Assembly (NCBI GenBank): GCA_037903475.1
Contig: JBAJFG010000024.1
Span: 248,001-312,000 of the forward strand
Direction of reading: 5' to 3'
Length of the DNA stretch: 64,000 bases
Source: Ancylostoma caninum
Lineage: Eukaryota; Nematoda; Chromadorea; Rhabditida; Ancylostomatidae
Position numbers and translations under genes: made by a program. Within the stretch, counting starts at the first letter, position 1; each line of letters opens with the position of its first letter. The notes beneath the pieces are model-generated. The model worked only from the letters and a program-made list of their open reading frames with translations, was not told the origin of the DNA and did no database searches. Below, piece by piece: positions 35,010-46,100 of the stretch.

Positions 35010-35215
35010 ATATAGGAAGCACAAATGTCCGCAGTCAAGAGGGACGTGGCCACGACGCGGCTTTAGACAGAGACACAGGCGCTCTGCATGCTGCCACAGG
35101 TTGTCTGCAGAGTCAGAGAAGCCAGAGGAGCATAGAGAGCACCTGTGTCTGATCAAGGAGCCGCGCCGTGACCACGCCTCTCTTGACTGCGGACATTTGG
35201 AGCTTCCTGTACATG
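35010..35215. repeat. foldback element C
   Basis: The left arm (AAATGTCCGCAGTCAAGAGG, CGTGGCCACG, GACACAGGCGCTC) and the right arm (GAGCACCTGTGTC, CGTGACCACG, CCTCTCTTGACTGCGGACAT) are inverse copies separated by about 40 bases. It would fold into one long hairpin. A diverged copy of the right arm is present at 37240-37340. MITE-like, with no ORF. Confidence 0.65.
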
Positions 35216-35338
35216 TTTGTGGAACGCACTGTATTTTGTCAGCAAAACTTAGTTCAGTTCTTGGACATAATCTTCCTACCAGGCATGATAAACATGATAA
35301 TTAGCTGAACTGTGTTACCTCTAACGCTGATGCTATAG

Positions 35339-35594
35339 TCCACGTGGAGTATATACCCTGCGTCGCCGTTGCTGGCGAATCGCCAATGTTGGCGATGGCG
35401 GATCGCTAACATCGGCGACCGGCAAGATCAATAGGCACCGATGACACAGTCGCCAACATTGGCGACGGTCGTACGCCAAATTCGGCGATCGCTTCTGCTT
35501 CTGCGGCTGCCGCGACCCCCACGTCCAAAATCGATGAGCATCGCTGATACGGTGGTCAACGACAGCGACGCAGGGTGCCACACTCCACGTGGAG
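35339..35594. mobile_element. MITE-like element with CCACGTGG ends
   Basis: The left end CCACGTGGAGT...ACCCTGCGTCGCCGTTGC is inversely repeated at the right end (35556-35594). Between them are multiple CGCCAA..TTGGCGA palindromes. The right end abuts a second, outward-facing copy of the same terminus, making a 46-base near-perfect palindrome at 35566-35611. The second copy is cut off after about 35615. No coding capacity. Confidence 0.6.
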
Positions 35595-35917
35595 TGTGGT
35601 ACCCTGCGTCGGCACCAGCGCCAACCTAAGTTACGCGCGACACAGTGCGGTGCGGTGCATGATCAGGGAAGGTTCAAAGACTCTCGACCCTCAACATTCA
35701 AAATCGCGATTCAGAGTTGGCTTCACAAAGTATGTTACCCCGCTCCAATGCTGATTTTGATCCCTAATTTGGTCTGAGGATCACTTGCGGAGAGCTAGAG
35801 ACCATTACATTTCTGACTAGCGCTAATTTTCAGTAATGGTATTTTGGGAGGAAAACTGAATTAGTTCAGTGCTTGAGAAAAGTATCCCTTCCTATCAGGC
35901 AACGAACGGCGTGTAAA

Positions 35918-37123
35918 GGAGTGTTTACACTTTTTCGCGACGCGATAGGCGTCGCGGCGGCCGGTAGCGAAGCCGTCGCGTCGCCCAGTTGCACCATGCT
36001 GAACGTCGCAAATTTACGTGCCCACGCAAAATTACATGCACACCCCCATTTAACGGATCATGAGTTTCCACGGACTGTTTTGGACCTCATTTTACCATTT
36101 GTGGTCTGGAATGTTCAGAAAAAGTTCTCAGCGATTTTCAATGGTGATCTTTGCGATGCTGTTTTGCGAAGTGTTCTTCGCCAAGGATGTTTGTTTCCAG
36201 GATATGGAAGGATGCATTGGGGGTTTTTCTCATTTATTTGTTCAGAGATTTTTTTTTGTATTTAAGTTATCAGGATGGTTTTCTTCTATGCATACATTGT
36301 TGTAGTCCCGTGCTTCGATGCTTTGTGTCTTTCCGCATTCAGGTGTTTTCTAGTGGTACTGCCAGGGATTTCTTTGGTGGTATACGTTGAGAGATTTGTT
36401 TCACTAAGTCACGTTCTAGCCCCACGCTTTTGATCTTTTCCAATCTTTCACTGGTTAGACGTGTTATCTTGTGATTTCTATGGGGTGGGGGTCTTGCACC
36501 GATTTCACCACAAAACCACACCGGAATGTGAAAAATCATAAGTGTTGGAGCGCAGGACTACCTTACATTCACCTATGAAGCAATATCGCGCTGATCGAAC
36601 GCTGTTCTGAAACACCTGTACAACAAAGTCTACGTGAAAAGGAAACGATGCCGACAATTCAAATTCAAAAGAAAATCTCTAGATCAATATATGGATGTAA
36701 CATGTAAACCTACATTGTGTTTTTCCACAGCTCGGCTGGCAAGTTGTAAGTAGTAACCTCTCGTAAAAAGCAGGCAACATTAGGAACTTAAGAAGCTCAC
36801 AAAATCACTACCTAAACGCATACGACGCGTCCAAGTTCGTTCACGTTCACATCTCCAACCGAATTCGTCTTATTCTATAGGTTTTGGGCCAAACCATTCG
36901 AGAAACTATGGAACAGTGGCCAACTCTAGTGCGCAACATCAGCGAAAACCAGCGCGTGGTTTTTCAAGAAAAAATATAAACAGTGCGCGACGTCGCGTCG
37001 CGATGGGAAACGCCAACTGCCACATCGCGACCATTGTTTGTGTATGCATCCACTCGGGACCCATCGCATTTGAACAGTTTGCTGGGACGCGACGGTCGCG
37101 TCGCGCCGAAGTATAAACACTCC
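35918..37123. mobile_element. 1.2-kb element with GC-rich inverted ends
   Basis: The left end GGAGTGTTTACACTTTTTCG and the inverse right end GGAGTGTTTATACTTCGGCG are both followed by CGCGACGCGA-type sequence. Possible flanking trinucleotides are TAA and CAA, close to the TWA target of PIF/Harbinger elements but not identical. The interior has three open forward frames near 36060-36390 that are mutually overlapping and rich in Phe; none is recognisable as a transposase. Superfamily uncertain. Confidence 0.5.
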
Positions 37124-37239
37124 TCAACAATTATGAGCTGACTGATTGATCCTTATTCAGCGGTTAATCACTAGCCGTACGTTGATCTTGTGCGCATGTA
37201 GTCGAGTTCTCTACTCCTGGCAGAAGCGGACAACCAGAG

Positions 37240-37340
37240 CCAGCATGCAGAGCAGCTGTGTCGCTGTCCAGCAAAGCCGCGCCGCGGTGCCGCCCCTTGT
37301 CCACGGCGATTTGGGGTTCCCTGTATATGGCTGGGCTATA
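37240..37340 (+). repeat. diverged half-copy of foldback C
   Basis: AGCATGCAGAGCAGCTGTGT, GCCGCGCCG and TTCCCTGTA line up with the right arm of 35010-35215 in the same order. Only one arm is evident here. Confidence 0.4.
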
Positions 37341-38242
37341 CAAAAATTCCAAAAGCTATTACTAGTATGTCTGTATTGTCTTGTCATGGGCTGCATTTTC
37401 TTCAATCCTTCCCATAGTTCGTGCACTTCGATAGAAAACGGAAATAAAGTGTGATTTCAATGATTTCAATGCGTATGCTAGTGTACCTCGCAACCGCGGA
37501 GCAGCGTTGCCGCATCGCGGTATTTTGCCCCGTTCTCTCGCGTCCTACCACGCAACGAGTGTGGTATTTCTAAAAAAAAGCAAAGGTTATTTCCCGAAAT
37601 TGGTGTAGGAGCATGACCGGTATATCTTGCGCATAACCGTAATCTTTACAGTGTTGGAAGTATGACAAGCCAAAATTACTCAGCAGTGCTTGAATTCCAC
37701 CTCCCATCTTTAGATTCTAAGCTGTGCTATTACTTCATGTTTGCAGTGCAGTACTTTAAAATATTCAAATCTGAGTTACAATGACTATGAGAGCATGGGA
37801 GACCCCGATGGTCGAGAGCTCTCGCAATTCCGTTGCGGTTGCAATAGGTTCTGAGAAGTGCAACGTGTGTACTGACAGGTCCTGCCGATCATGTCCTAAT
37901 CGTCTAGTGTTGACCTGCTATGTACGTGTCGAGGGGTGTCGTGACCACAGAGGAACTGCCTAGCAGTGAGGCTGCATTGCGGTTATGAAGCGATGTCCAT
38001 GAGTACTATCTGCCGAACTGCTCACGACGACCGAAAGTACACTCTCCGAGATTCATGAACATCCTGGAAAAGCTATGGTCTATTCGCTTTTTTAGAATGA
38101 CTGGTGGTAGGCAGAAAATGGGAATGCTCTGTTTGAGAGATCCGTCTCCGTCAGCTATGTATGAGAAGTTAAGTGTAACAGGTTACATCGCATTCTGAAA
38201 AGAAAAAAACTCGTCCATTCACTCAGACATCCGCGCGGCAAG
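37341..38242. other. no gene seen
   Basis: No exon or repeat with definable ends. A short frame at 37781-37963 begins MTMRAWETPM and is Cys-containing but unsupported. Confidence 0.35.
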
Positions 38243-38513
38243 AAGTACTCTGCTGCTGAGCTGTGATTGGTCGATTCACGCACGCGTTGCGGCTGCAGCC
38301 ATCGAAGATTGCAGCGGTCGGTTCTGCACGGAAATGGACAAGTGTTCTTGGCTTGAATAGGATGGATGAGCGCTACCGCAGTCAACAAATTGTGAGGAGG
38401 TGGCCACCTATATCATTCAATGCGTCAAATTTGAAAGATGAGCGTGAATTTGTGAAACATATGCCTGTGGCGCGGTCGCGTCGCGGCGTACGTCTTGACC
38501 GCCGCCTCCTCAA
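38243..38513 (+). repeat. dispersed repeat D, copy 1
   Basis: Homologous in inverted orientation to 42176-42430. Shared landmarks: GTACTCTGCTGCTG, GATTGGTCG, GCGGCTGCAGCC, a GGTGGCCACCTAT-like segment and CGTCGCGGCGTACGTCTTGA. It ends exactly where the hAT-type element at 38514 begins, which suggests that element inserted into it. Confidence 0.55.
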
Positions 38514-39209
38514 CAGGGATGAGCGGAAGTCAGATTTGAAATTTCGGAACTTGGAAATCGGAAGTCGGAAGCCCCAAAAAACACCGGAAGGTCAGAAATG
38601 CGGGAAGTCGGAAGTACAGAGTAGCAATACATGTATCTACACGGAGACTTGAATGGGGGAGGAGGTTAACCAGTGCATTGTTATTTAGATGAACGAGTGT
38701 TCATTTGAAAAGTTTCATCCAATTGTGCCCATGAATCACGTTACTCAGGAACTTAAAAACAGAAGAAAAATGAGTCACCGATGAATAAAGGAAAATTAAA
38801 TACTAGTAAACCATGGTGGTCAGACAAGGAAACTCAAAAGTTGAGACGAAAGCTTTTTGGAATGGTATAGCCATCACACTGCTCCCAGAATAACAGCTTA
38901 CAGTGAAGTATGTAGAGCCCTATTAGCCTTTTTTTCTGAGAAGAGTGGAGTGAGAATGGTGCATGTAGCACTTCTGGTATTTGTCTTGTCTTACTGCCGG
39001 GTATGTCTTACTGCCGCGTAGAGTAGACGGTGTCAGATACCTGCTAAGAAACTCGGCGAAACTCATATGACAAAATCCTGCTTGCTCACCGTCCAAAACT
39101 TCCGAAAACTTCCGGCTTTTCCCGCGATTTTTCGAAAGTCGGAACTCGGAAGTCGGGAGCCCAACCGGAATATCGGAAGTTTCGGAAGTCGGAATTCCGC
39201 TCATCCCTG
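38514..39209. mobile_element. hAT-type MITE (family 2)
   Basis: Perfect 15-bp terminal inverted repeats, CAGGGATGAGCGGAA at the left and its inverse at the right. The flanking octamers CTCCTCAA and CTCCCCAT agree at 6 of 8 positions, consistent with a decayed 8-bp hAT target duplication. Inside both ends are multiple GGAAGTCGGAA-type subterminal repeats. It is 696 bases long with no transposase frame. The terminal sequence differs from the family-1 element except for the CAGGG start. Confidence 0.75.
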
Positions 39210-39407
39210 CTCCCCATCCGCGCAGCTCTATCAATGTTGTTCCCTCTCACAACTCCTCCCTCTCAGAGGGACGTGAGATGTATTTGCCACCTCGCACTTA
39301 GTTTTCAGCTCACTCCACAATCGAAGTACTTTGATAAGAGTGGTGTACGAAGAGAGCTTAACCGAGAAAGGCTCCATAACAGTAAGTTGAACACAGTGAG
39401 CGGGCAC

Positions 39408-40713
39408 CAGGGCTGTGCGTTAGAAAATTTTCGCGTTTCGTTAACCCGTTAATTCGTTACATTAGGTCAAAAATGGCCGTTACGCCTTAATGCGTTGATC
39501 CGTTAATCCGTTTGTTCGTTGGAAGACGGATTTGTGAACGTTAGAAGACGGATTTGTAAATATTTTGATAAGTTTCATCAGCCGTAACAAGCAGTAGAGA
39601 TCCCTGACTGATATTTAGAGCAAGTAAGAAAAAAATCAAAAAAAAAGTTGAAGCAAATGCTAACATTGTTTACTTCTGGCTCTGGAAAAATGGTATGGCA
39701 AGATGAAAAGATTTAAGATGGTTTCTCAGGTTTAAAAATGATAGTTTTTCTTGAATGCATACAGAAAAACGAACATGGGCAGTGGTCAAAAGACTGAAAA
39801 AAGACAAATGATAGAGATGCCTTCGGTTGAGAGTTGCGCTATTTTGCCTCACAATTTTCACAATAGATCTTTGGCAAAAGGAACGGAAGAGAGCCCTTAA
39901 GATCTAAGGTTTCATACGGAAAGTGAGAGACTCAACGCACAAGGCGCGCAGGCTTACCTCGGCGTCCTAGTATAAGTATGTTATGGTGCAGAAAGAGCAG
40001 GTTTTTTTCTTCAAATTTCTACAGTCAAGTTGGTTCTTAAATCCGACACAATCAAACATGCCGTTGAGAAGAGATGCTCGCACTCAGTTGCCGGTGCGGA
40101 AAGGTATTTATATGCCAACATTTTGATATGAGGGAATTTTGTGATTTCAATATCGCAGCTCTAATACTCAGAAGGATCAATAGAGAATGATGGCTTATGT
40201 GCGAGTATTCGTCCACTTCCTACTCTGATAACTGTGCAGCACGAACCCCAAACAGCGTAATGGTTCCAGTAGAAACCCTAACAGCAGCGGTTCTCGGTTG
40301 CTGCCATCTTCGCCTCCATTGCTGCCATCCCATCTTTGCTGCTAAAGGGCCGACAGGTTCCAGGTTTATGAAAGTTCTCATTCGTATATCTATCCCCAAC
40401 AATAATACAGCTATACCCACCGCCATGGCTTTAGTTCATGGAAGCTAGGATGATAAGAATTCATGAAAGCATATTGTTTTTGGGTGCCTTACTGCAGATC
40501 ATTTACACAGTCGTCGTGGTTATGCGCATCATCTGCTGTATATCACGAGAAAGTTGTGTAGAGCGACAAAAATACGCATTTCAGATACTATTTGGCCTAT
40601 TAACGAAATGGACCTTAACGGATTTTTGCGGTTTTTCGTTAGTTCGTTACGTAGGTCAAAAACGGCTGTTACGCGTTAATGTGTTGATTCATTACGTTAG
40701 TAAGCACAGCCCA
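39408..40713 (-). mobile_element. hAT-superfamily transposon (family 1, copy 2, inverted)
   Basis: Starts CAGGGCTGTGCGTTAGAAAA at 39408 and matches the right end of the copy at 33135-34256 read on the other strand. Its other end, GTAAGCACAGCCC near 40712, matches that copy's left end but has lost its last bases. The internal order is inverted throughout; for example the ATGAAAGTTCTCAT region near 40369 matches 33480-33495. No clear 8-bp duplication remains. A fragment of a different MITE has inserted at 40224-40350. Confidence 0.75.
40224..40350 (+). mobile_element. partial MITE E nested in hAT copy 2
   Basis: Begins TCTGATAACTGTGCAGC, the terminus of the foldback MITE at 41871-42095, and shares its AGAAACCCTA.CAGCAG interior. 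The flanking hAT sequence resumes at about 40351 (GACAGGTTCCAGGTTTATG). Its own second end is missing or not recognisable. It shows that MITE E moved after hAT copy 2 was in place. Confidence 0.55.
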
Positions 40714-40805
40714 CCTACCTGCGATGATACTGCCGTGGACACATCTTCCGACCAGGGCAAAAGGATTTTGTCGCGCCAGCTAACGCCGTTAACTGCATGT
40801 GCGCA

Positions 40806-40870
40806 TGTGGTTTAGCGCAGTTGGTGAAGTGCAATGCGCACTATCCAGGGTTTCGTGGCGAGACCTATCA
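40806..40870 (+). repeat. tRNA-derived short repeat (SINE-like head)
   Basis: GGTTTAGCGCAGTTGGTGAAG is a tRNA A-box/D-arm, and AGGGTTTCGTGGCGAGACC follows at roughly the B-box position but is not a functional GGTTCGANTCC. No acceptor stem can be formed. Probably the tRNA-like head of a SINE or a tRNA relic. Confidence 0.45.
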
Positions 40871-41049
40871 CAAAACACTCTGACGCGTAGGAAATACCGC
40901 AACCATCTCCTAAGAAATAGAAATGGACCATCCGGTAGTCAACAAGAGAGAGGAAGTGAACACATCCCAGGGTACACAGGTTGTGTTCACTAACGTTCAC
41001 GGATGACTTTACCTCTCTCCGAACTCTTCCGGGTCTACCATGAATCGAC

Positions 41050-41093
<44 letters not shown>

Positions 41094-41094
41094 T
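41050..41094. repeat. (TTTA)n microsatellite
   Basis: About eleven uninterrupted TTTA units. It generates an artificial Ile-Tyr-Leu-Phe open frame that is not a gene. Confidence 0.9.
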
Positions 41095-41870
41095 GTTATA
41101 CATCATGACAAGTCACAATGCAGCCCTTCGCAAGGAAGGTAAATTAAGGAGGTACCATAGAAAGGTCATGGAAGGCTCAAAAAGGTGATAAAATTACAGA
41201 TTTAAACTGCAGCTTACGTGAGACTATCAACCATATGTATCGACCCATTATGTATACATTGTGTATACATATTCCAAAAAATTCTCATTACACATTATAA
41301 GTTTCCTTTACCTTACTGACGAGTGCAGGAGGAAACTTATAATATAGCTTTGTTTTCGTATAAGGATAATGCACGAAACGAAAACAAGCATCAGATCCTA
41401 TGTTGAAATATACAATTATGGTTCCCAATATGTTCACTAACGTTCGATGAAACTACGCCCTCTTTAACTTCCCGATGTGTCATCCAGGAGCCTTATTGGT
41501 GTCATGCATACCAGAAGGTAGGCACAACTAGCATACCCCCAGATGTGTTCACTTTGTGAGCCGGATGTGTCACACTGGTTCCCGCTTGTTTTACGCTACT
41601 TCATCGCCTTCGATGAGTTCACCATCCCTGAAACCTCCAATATACCGCGAAATCTACGACAGAAAAATTCTCGTAACTGCTCCTTTTAACAGAAAAATTT
41701 AGGCACACCAAATCAACAGTGATTTCGAGGTGGTGCTGGATTTGTAGCTCCACCTGGATTGTTACAGTTGCAGAACTCACCTTCGACGAGGATAGAGCTG
41801 CACGATTGTCTGAGCAGGAAGAATGGGTCCCCCAAAACCTCCTTGCAAATGGTTGCGAATCCCGCCACAT
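41095..41870. other. no gene seen
   Basis: AT-rich sequence. Short related phrases (TGTGTATACAT; TATGTTCACTAACGTTC, also near 40984) suggest old repeats but no boundaries can be set. Confidence 0.35.
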
Positions 41871-42095
41871 TCTGATAACTGTGCAGCCCGAACGGCGTAA
41901 CGTGTCCACTAGAAACCCTAGCAGCAATTACTCCCAGCTGCTGCCACCCCCCCTCGCCCTCATTTGCTGCTCAAGCTTTCGTCCCTTTAGCGGCAATTGC
42001 TGAAGAGTGGCAGCATTTGAGGGGAGGATGGCAGCAGCTGGTCTACTCGACGCATTACGCCGTTCGGGCTGCGTTCGTGCTGCACAGTTATCAGA
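41871..42095. mobile_element. foldback MITE E
   Basis: Perfect inverted ends TCTGATAACTGTGCAGC and GCTGCACAGTTATCAGA, continued by CCCGAACGGCGTAA paired with TTACGCCGTTCGGG. The centre holds CAGCTGCTGCCA facing GGCAGCAGCTGG. It is 225 bases, with no coding capacity. A partial copy is nested at 40224-40350. No target duplication is identified. Confidence 0.75.
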
Positions 42096-42175
42096 CCAGA
42101 TCGTGCATCACCCCACTCGCCGTAAACACTGCGCAGGCGCATACCTTCGGGCCGAGTCGCTTCGGAGGGTAAGTG

Positions 42176-42430
42176 GCGGTCAAGACGTACGCCGCGACGC
42201 GACCGCGCCGCACGCACACGCTCTTCAAGTTCAGGTTTCTTCAAATTCGACTCACTAAATGACATCGTTGGACACCTTCTCACGGTTTGCCGTTTCAGAA
42301 AACACTCATCTGTCCCACTAAAGCTTAGAAAAGTTGTTCATATCCACACAGAACTGCTCGTACCCTAGAAGGCTGCAGCCGCGACGCGCACATGAACCGA
42401 CCAATCAAAGACCAGCAGCGTACCTCTTGT
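42176..42430 (-). repeat. dispersed repeat D, copy 2
   Basis: The reverse strand aligns with 38243-38513 over its length. Key shared strings are GATTGGTCGGTTCA-like, GGCTGCAGCC and CGTCGCGGCGTACGTCTTGA. It lies between MITE E and the GC-rich block. Confidence 0.55.
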
Positions 42431-43117
42431 CATGCAGCCTCGGAGGGTACGGGGACCGCGCACCTCCTGCCGAGCCCCGGTTGCCCCGAGTCCGCCGCGG
42501 TGCCCTACGCGACCGGCTCCCTCGACGTTACCAGCGGGGCGTGGCTTGGCGCGGTGCCAGGCTGGCAGCGCCGACCGCCTGACCTCTCTGGCGGCTGTCT
42601 GGCGCCTCCGCACTCGCCGCGCTCACTGCGGCGTCTCGTCGTCGGCGTCTCGGCGACGCGACGCTCTCTCGCGCGCACTCGTCGCCTGTGCCTCGCGGCC
42701 AGCCACGCTCTCTCGCCGGCGTTGTTTTCTTTGGCCGTCGCTTTTTGGTCTTCCTGGCTAGTGCTCACGAGGTTTGCTGGCGCGTTGCCAGCGGCCCCTT
42801 CTCTGTTGTGCTGCCCTTTCCGTGGTTCTGTTTTGCTGGCTGCCTGCCAAGTCCAACTTCGGGAACATTCCACCCGTCTGACGCCCGTTCAGCCGTATGA
42901 CCTCGTCCGCATTTTCGCCGTTCGAAGCGTAGCACACCATTCTTTTCCATCCAAAATCGTTCACTGTTGCCCGGTATCCCTGGGAGAACCCGCGGCTTCG
43001 TGCACCTCCCCCGCGAACGCCGTCCCGTTCCCGTTCGTGCACACCTCGGCCGAATCCCAGCAGCAGCAGCCAGCGGTGGAGCGGCTTGTGAAATCGATTG
43101 ATTGGCCGCGTCGTTAA
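42431..43117 (+). other. GC-rich block with long open frames; possible promoter region
   Basis: This is the most GC-rich stretch of the window, with dense CG dinucleotides, runs such as CGTCGTCGGCGTCTCGGCGA and a CAGCAGCAGCAGC tract near 43060. A 241-codon forward frame (42392-43117) and several frames on both strands are open, which is expected in GC-rich DNA because stop codons are AT-rich. No splice sites or domain support a gene. It lies upstream of the RBMS/sup-26 gene and could be a distal promoter or noncoding first exon, or a GC-rich repeat. Confidence 0.4.
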
Positions 43118-46100
43118 TCATCCCGTTCCGGCGCAACGGCCTAAAAAACCGTGAGCAGTTGTTGCACGGGCTTGTCGTGACCCTTCTCGAGCATCGTCTT
43201 GTTTCGTGACGTTACTTTGCAGCCACACATTCTTAATTACACACCTATGTCCTCAGTTCTAGTTGTAATTGGTGGAGAAACCGTCATTTATTCCTCCTTC
43301 TCTGCTGTTGCTTACCTCTGGAGGTTATTAATTGTCATTAATTTGATCCTTTAAATCGCGTCTGTGGTGGATTGTTTGCTAAGCGGGTCAGCGCGGAGAA
43401 CCTTGATTAGATTAGGCGGTTACCGTCCCCACGAAATCTGTCTCACTCACCCCTCCTCCTTTTCTGCAAAGTTCGCCTGGGTGCGGGTCCTTAGTTACCC
43501 GTGGCATCTGGCACAAAGGAAAGCGAACGCGCTTCGCAGTTAATGTCAGCACTAAGACATCAATGTAGTGCCCCAATTTTGGTGGCGATTTTCATGATAG
43601 GGCAATAAAATTGTCCTTGGCCACTTTTTTGTATGAACATCTATTTAACGAAGCGAAATTATTGAAGGAATTTACTTGAAAATTTTGAAGAGCCTCTCCC
43701 GTATCTTTGACTATTATCGGTGATAAACCCTTTTAAACTTCACTTTCCTTTCTGAATCCTCGATAACACCAATTCCCATTTAATGGGAACGCCTTAAAGT
43801 CCTCTGAGAGCCCAAAAATAAATCTGAGCGGAAGGATATTTGTTGTGATCCGTCTACTCAGCAGGTCTCGCTCCGGCTGCACCTAACATTTCGGGTAACT
43901 AAGTGCCGCCTCCCAGTTCGCCTTTCGCGTTTCTGCTTCTGCCCTATGGATCAGCCTCCTCTGCCTTGCTGAATCATTAGAAAGAATCTCTTACAAAGAA
44001 AGTTTAGATTTGTGGTTATAAGGACTGTCTAAAAGCTTTGGCCATCCATTTAGAATGTAGTTGATGCGGATTTCATAAAACGCTTACGCTGATCTATTTC
44101 AAGCGTTTTTTAGAGCTCTAGGTTTATGGGGACATCTTTACCTCACCCCGCACACAGCAAGAGAACTTTATTGTGGCAGTAGTTCTACATTTTTAGCTGT
44201 AACATGTTACAATTAACAACTGTTACGTTTTTTTTTTGTTCTCAAATTGTACGCTACCTGCTACCGATTTGCTGCTTTTCGTTACGGCGGAATTTTCGCT
44301 CTTCAAACGTCTCGCAGATGAGCTCTGGATTTCAAGGATTCCTTTTTTGAGTAGGAAAGCTGGGTAAAAAGTGGTACCCACAATTGGTGAATTGCTATCC
44401 GTGTACAAGATAATTGCCATATGAACCCAAGCCTCTGTTGTACGATTTATAAGGATGTGGAGCTGTCGATTTCATTATTTATGTCGGCCCAAGCAGAACT
44501 TTCCATAGGGAGAGTGTGGTTTTTTTTCCAAATGATATGTTATAGAGTAGAAATTAGAATGAATATCCTATTTCGATTAAGTTTCGAGTACCCGAAAAAG
44601 GACGTTGCAGTCCTCCATTCCTCCAGCGCTGCAAGAGCCTCTCTTTTCCAGACATGCGATCTTTCGACGTATTCGAAATCACTTATTAATTTGAATTGTT
44701 GTTGCAATAGATCCTCCGCTTATAACTAGAGGGCGAACCCTGTAACGACTTGCACCAGTTTTCTACCCTCACTACCTCATCTCGTGAGGTAGTGTTTGTA
44801 TCAACTCCTGTTTAAGAGAACATCTTTGTAGCGCATACTTCACATGTCCCCTCAAAAATTGGGAAGCTTTTCCTCATATGAGTGTTCAGCTGACCATGTT
44901 TCTTCATTTGTGGTTTGGAGCGCGCTTATCAACCATGTGTTGCGAATTTTGCAACGTGTTGTAATTGCGCTGTGTCAGAAGGGAACCCGTGCTGCTGGCT
45001 GCCCTTGCAGAACAGCTCGCTGTCGAGCAACCCACACAAGGGGTCATGGCGGCTGATGGCTGCGACGGTATTGTTTGTTGTTGACAGGCGGACGCCCGTC
45101 CGGCGGTTTGAGAGCCAAAGCATGTGCACAACACGTGTTGTGTGTTGGTTTGTACCAGCCGCAGTTTGGTGTTCGAGCGTTGCCGTCAGGCCCCAACACG
45201 ACCGAGGGTTCCCCCCGTCTGTCTGGTGCCAGATCGAGATCGTTTTTCCGCGGTGTTACGGATTCCATGGGAGATTATGCTTTTTATTATCTTCTCTTCA
45301 AATCTCTGATGATGTATGCTTCTTTCCCTGGCCACAATCCAGGACATTTCAGTCTTTCTCAGAGCACTTTGCAAATCGCTGCAAACGAGTGACCTCATCA
45401 CCCCGCTGAGATTTGACGCTCGCAAAGTTTTGCACCGACAAAAACTCCGCATACCGATCGTCCTCCATTAACAACTAAATCGAAATGTGTCGAAGCCACC
45501 GTACTATTTCAATCTTCAAGACACATCCACTTCCGCATTCCTACACTAACTGTAGGCATCTTCAGAAGAGAAAAGCTGATTGCTGATCAAAATGTTTTGG
45601 TCCATCCGGGCGAATTGCAGCTACCCCCGCCTCCCCCAGTGTTAGTTCAATTTCCTTCATTGATGATGTGGACGATTTCGTCATTTCCTCTGATGACTCA
45701 ACCCGACTTGCGCACTTGAACGCTGTTTAAATTGCGTTTTACTTTTGGTTACACGGTGTCATGGGTTACTCTTGCTTGGTTCTCTGATTCAATTTTTACT
45801 TATTAAACCCATTGAAACGCTATTGGATTCCGTACCGGATCAAGATTAGCTGTTCTGTTCTGTCTAGAGCTTCATCTTGGTGGGTATCAATAGTTAACAA
45901 TTCGCAGTTGACGTTGTGGTTTGAGGCGATTTCTTCTCCTTCATATTAATTTTTGATAGGCGACGTCTGCAATTATTTGCTCTTAGAATTCTGATGCAGG
46001 TCTTCATGTTAGGTAGTGAAAGAATCGCAGCAAAATTTTCTGGGTAGACTCCAGTTTCAAGGAGCTTACTGTTGGTGCGCATTTGTACTGTTTCTATTTA

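Noticed and set aside
20951..40870. Functional tRNA genes
   Set aside because: A-box-like sequences are present but the B boxes are degenerate and no cloverleaf can be drawn.
42392..43136. 241-codon forward ORF and several 94-123-codon reverse ORFs
   Set aside because: Open frames on both strands in GC-rich DNA are expected; no splice sites, domain or signal supports any one of them.
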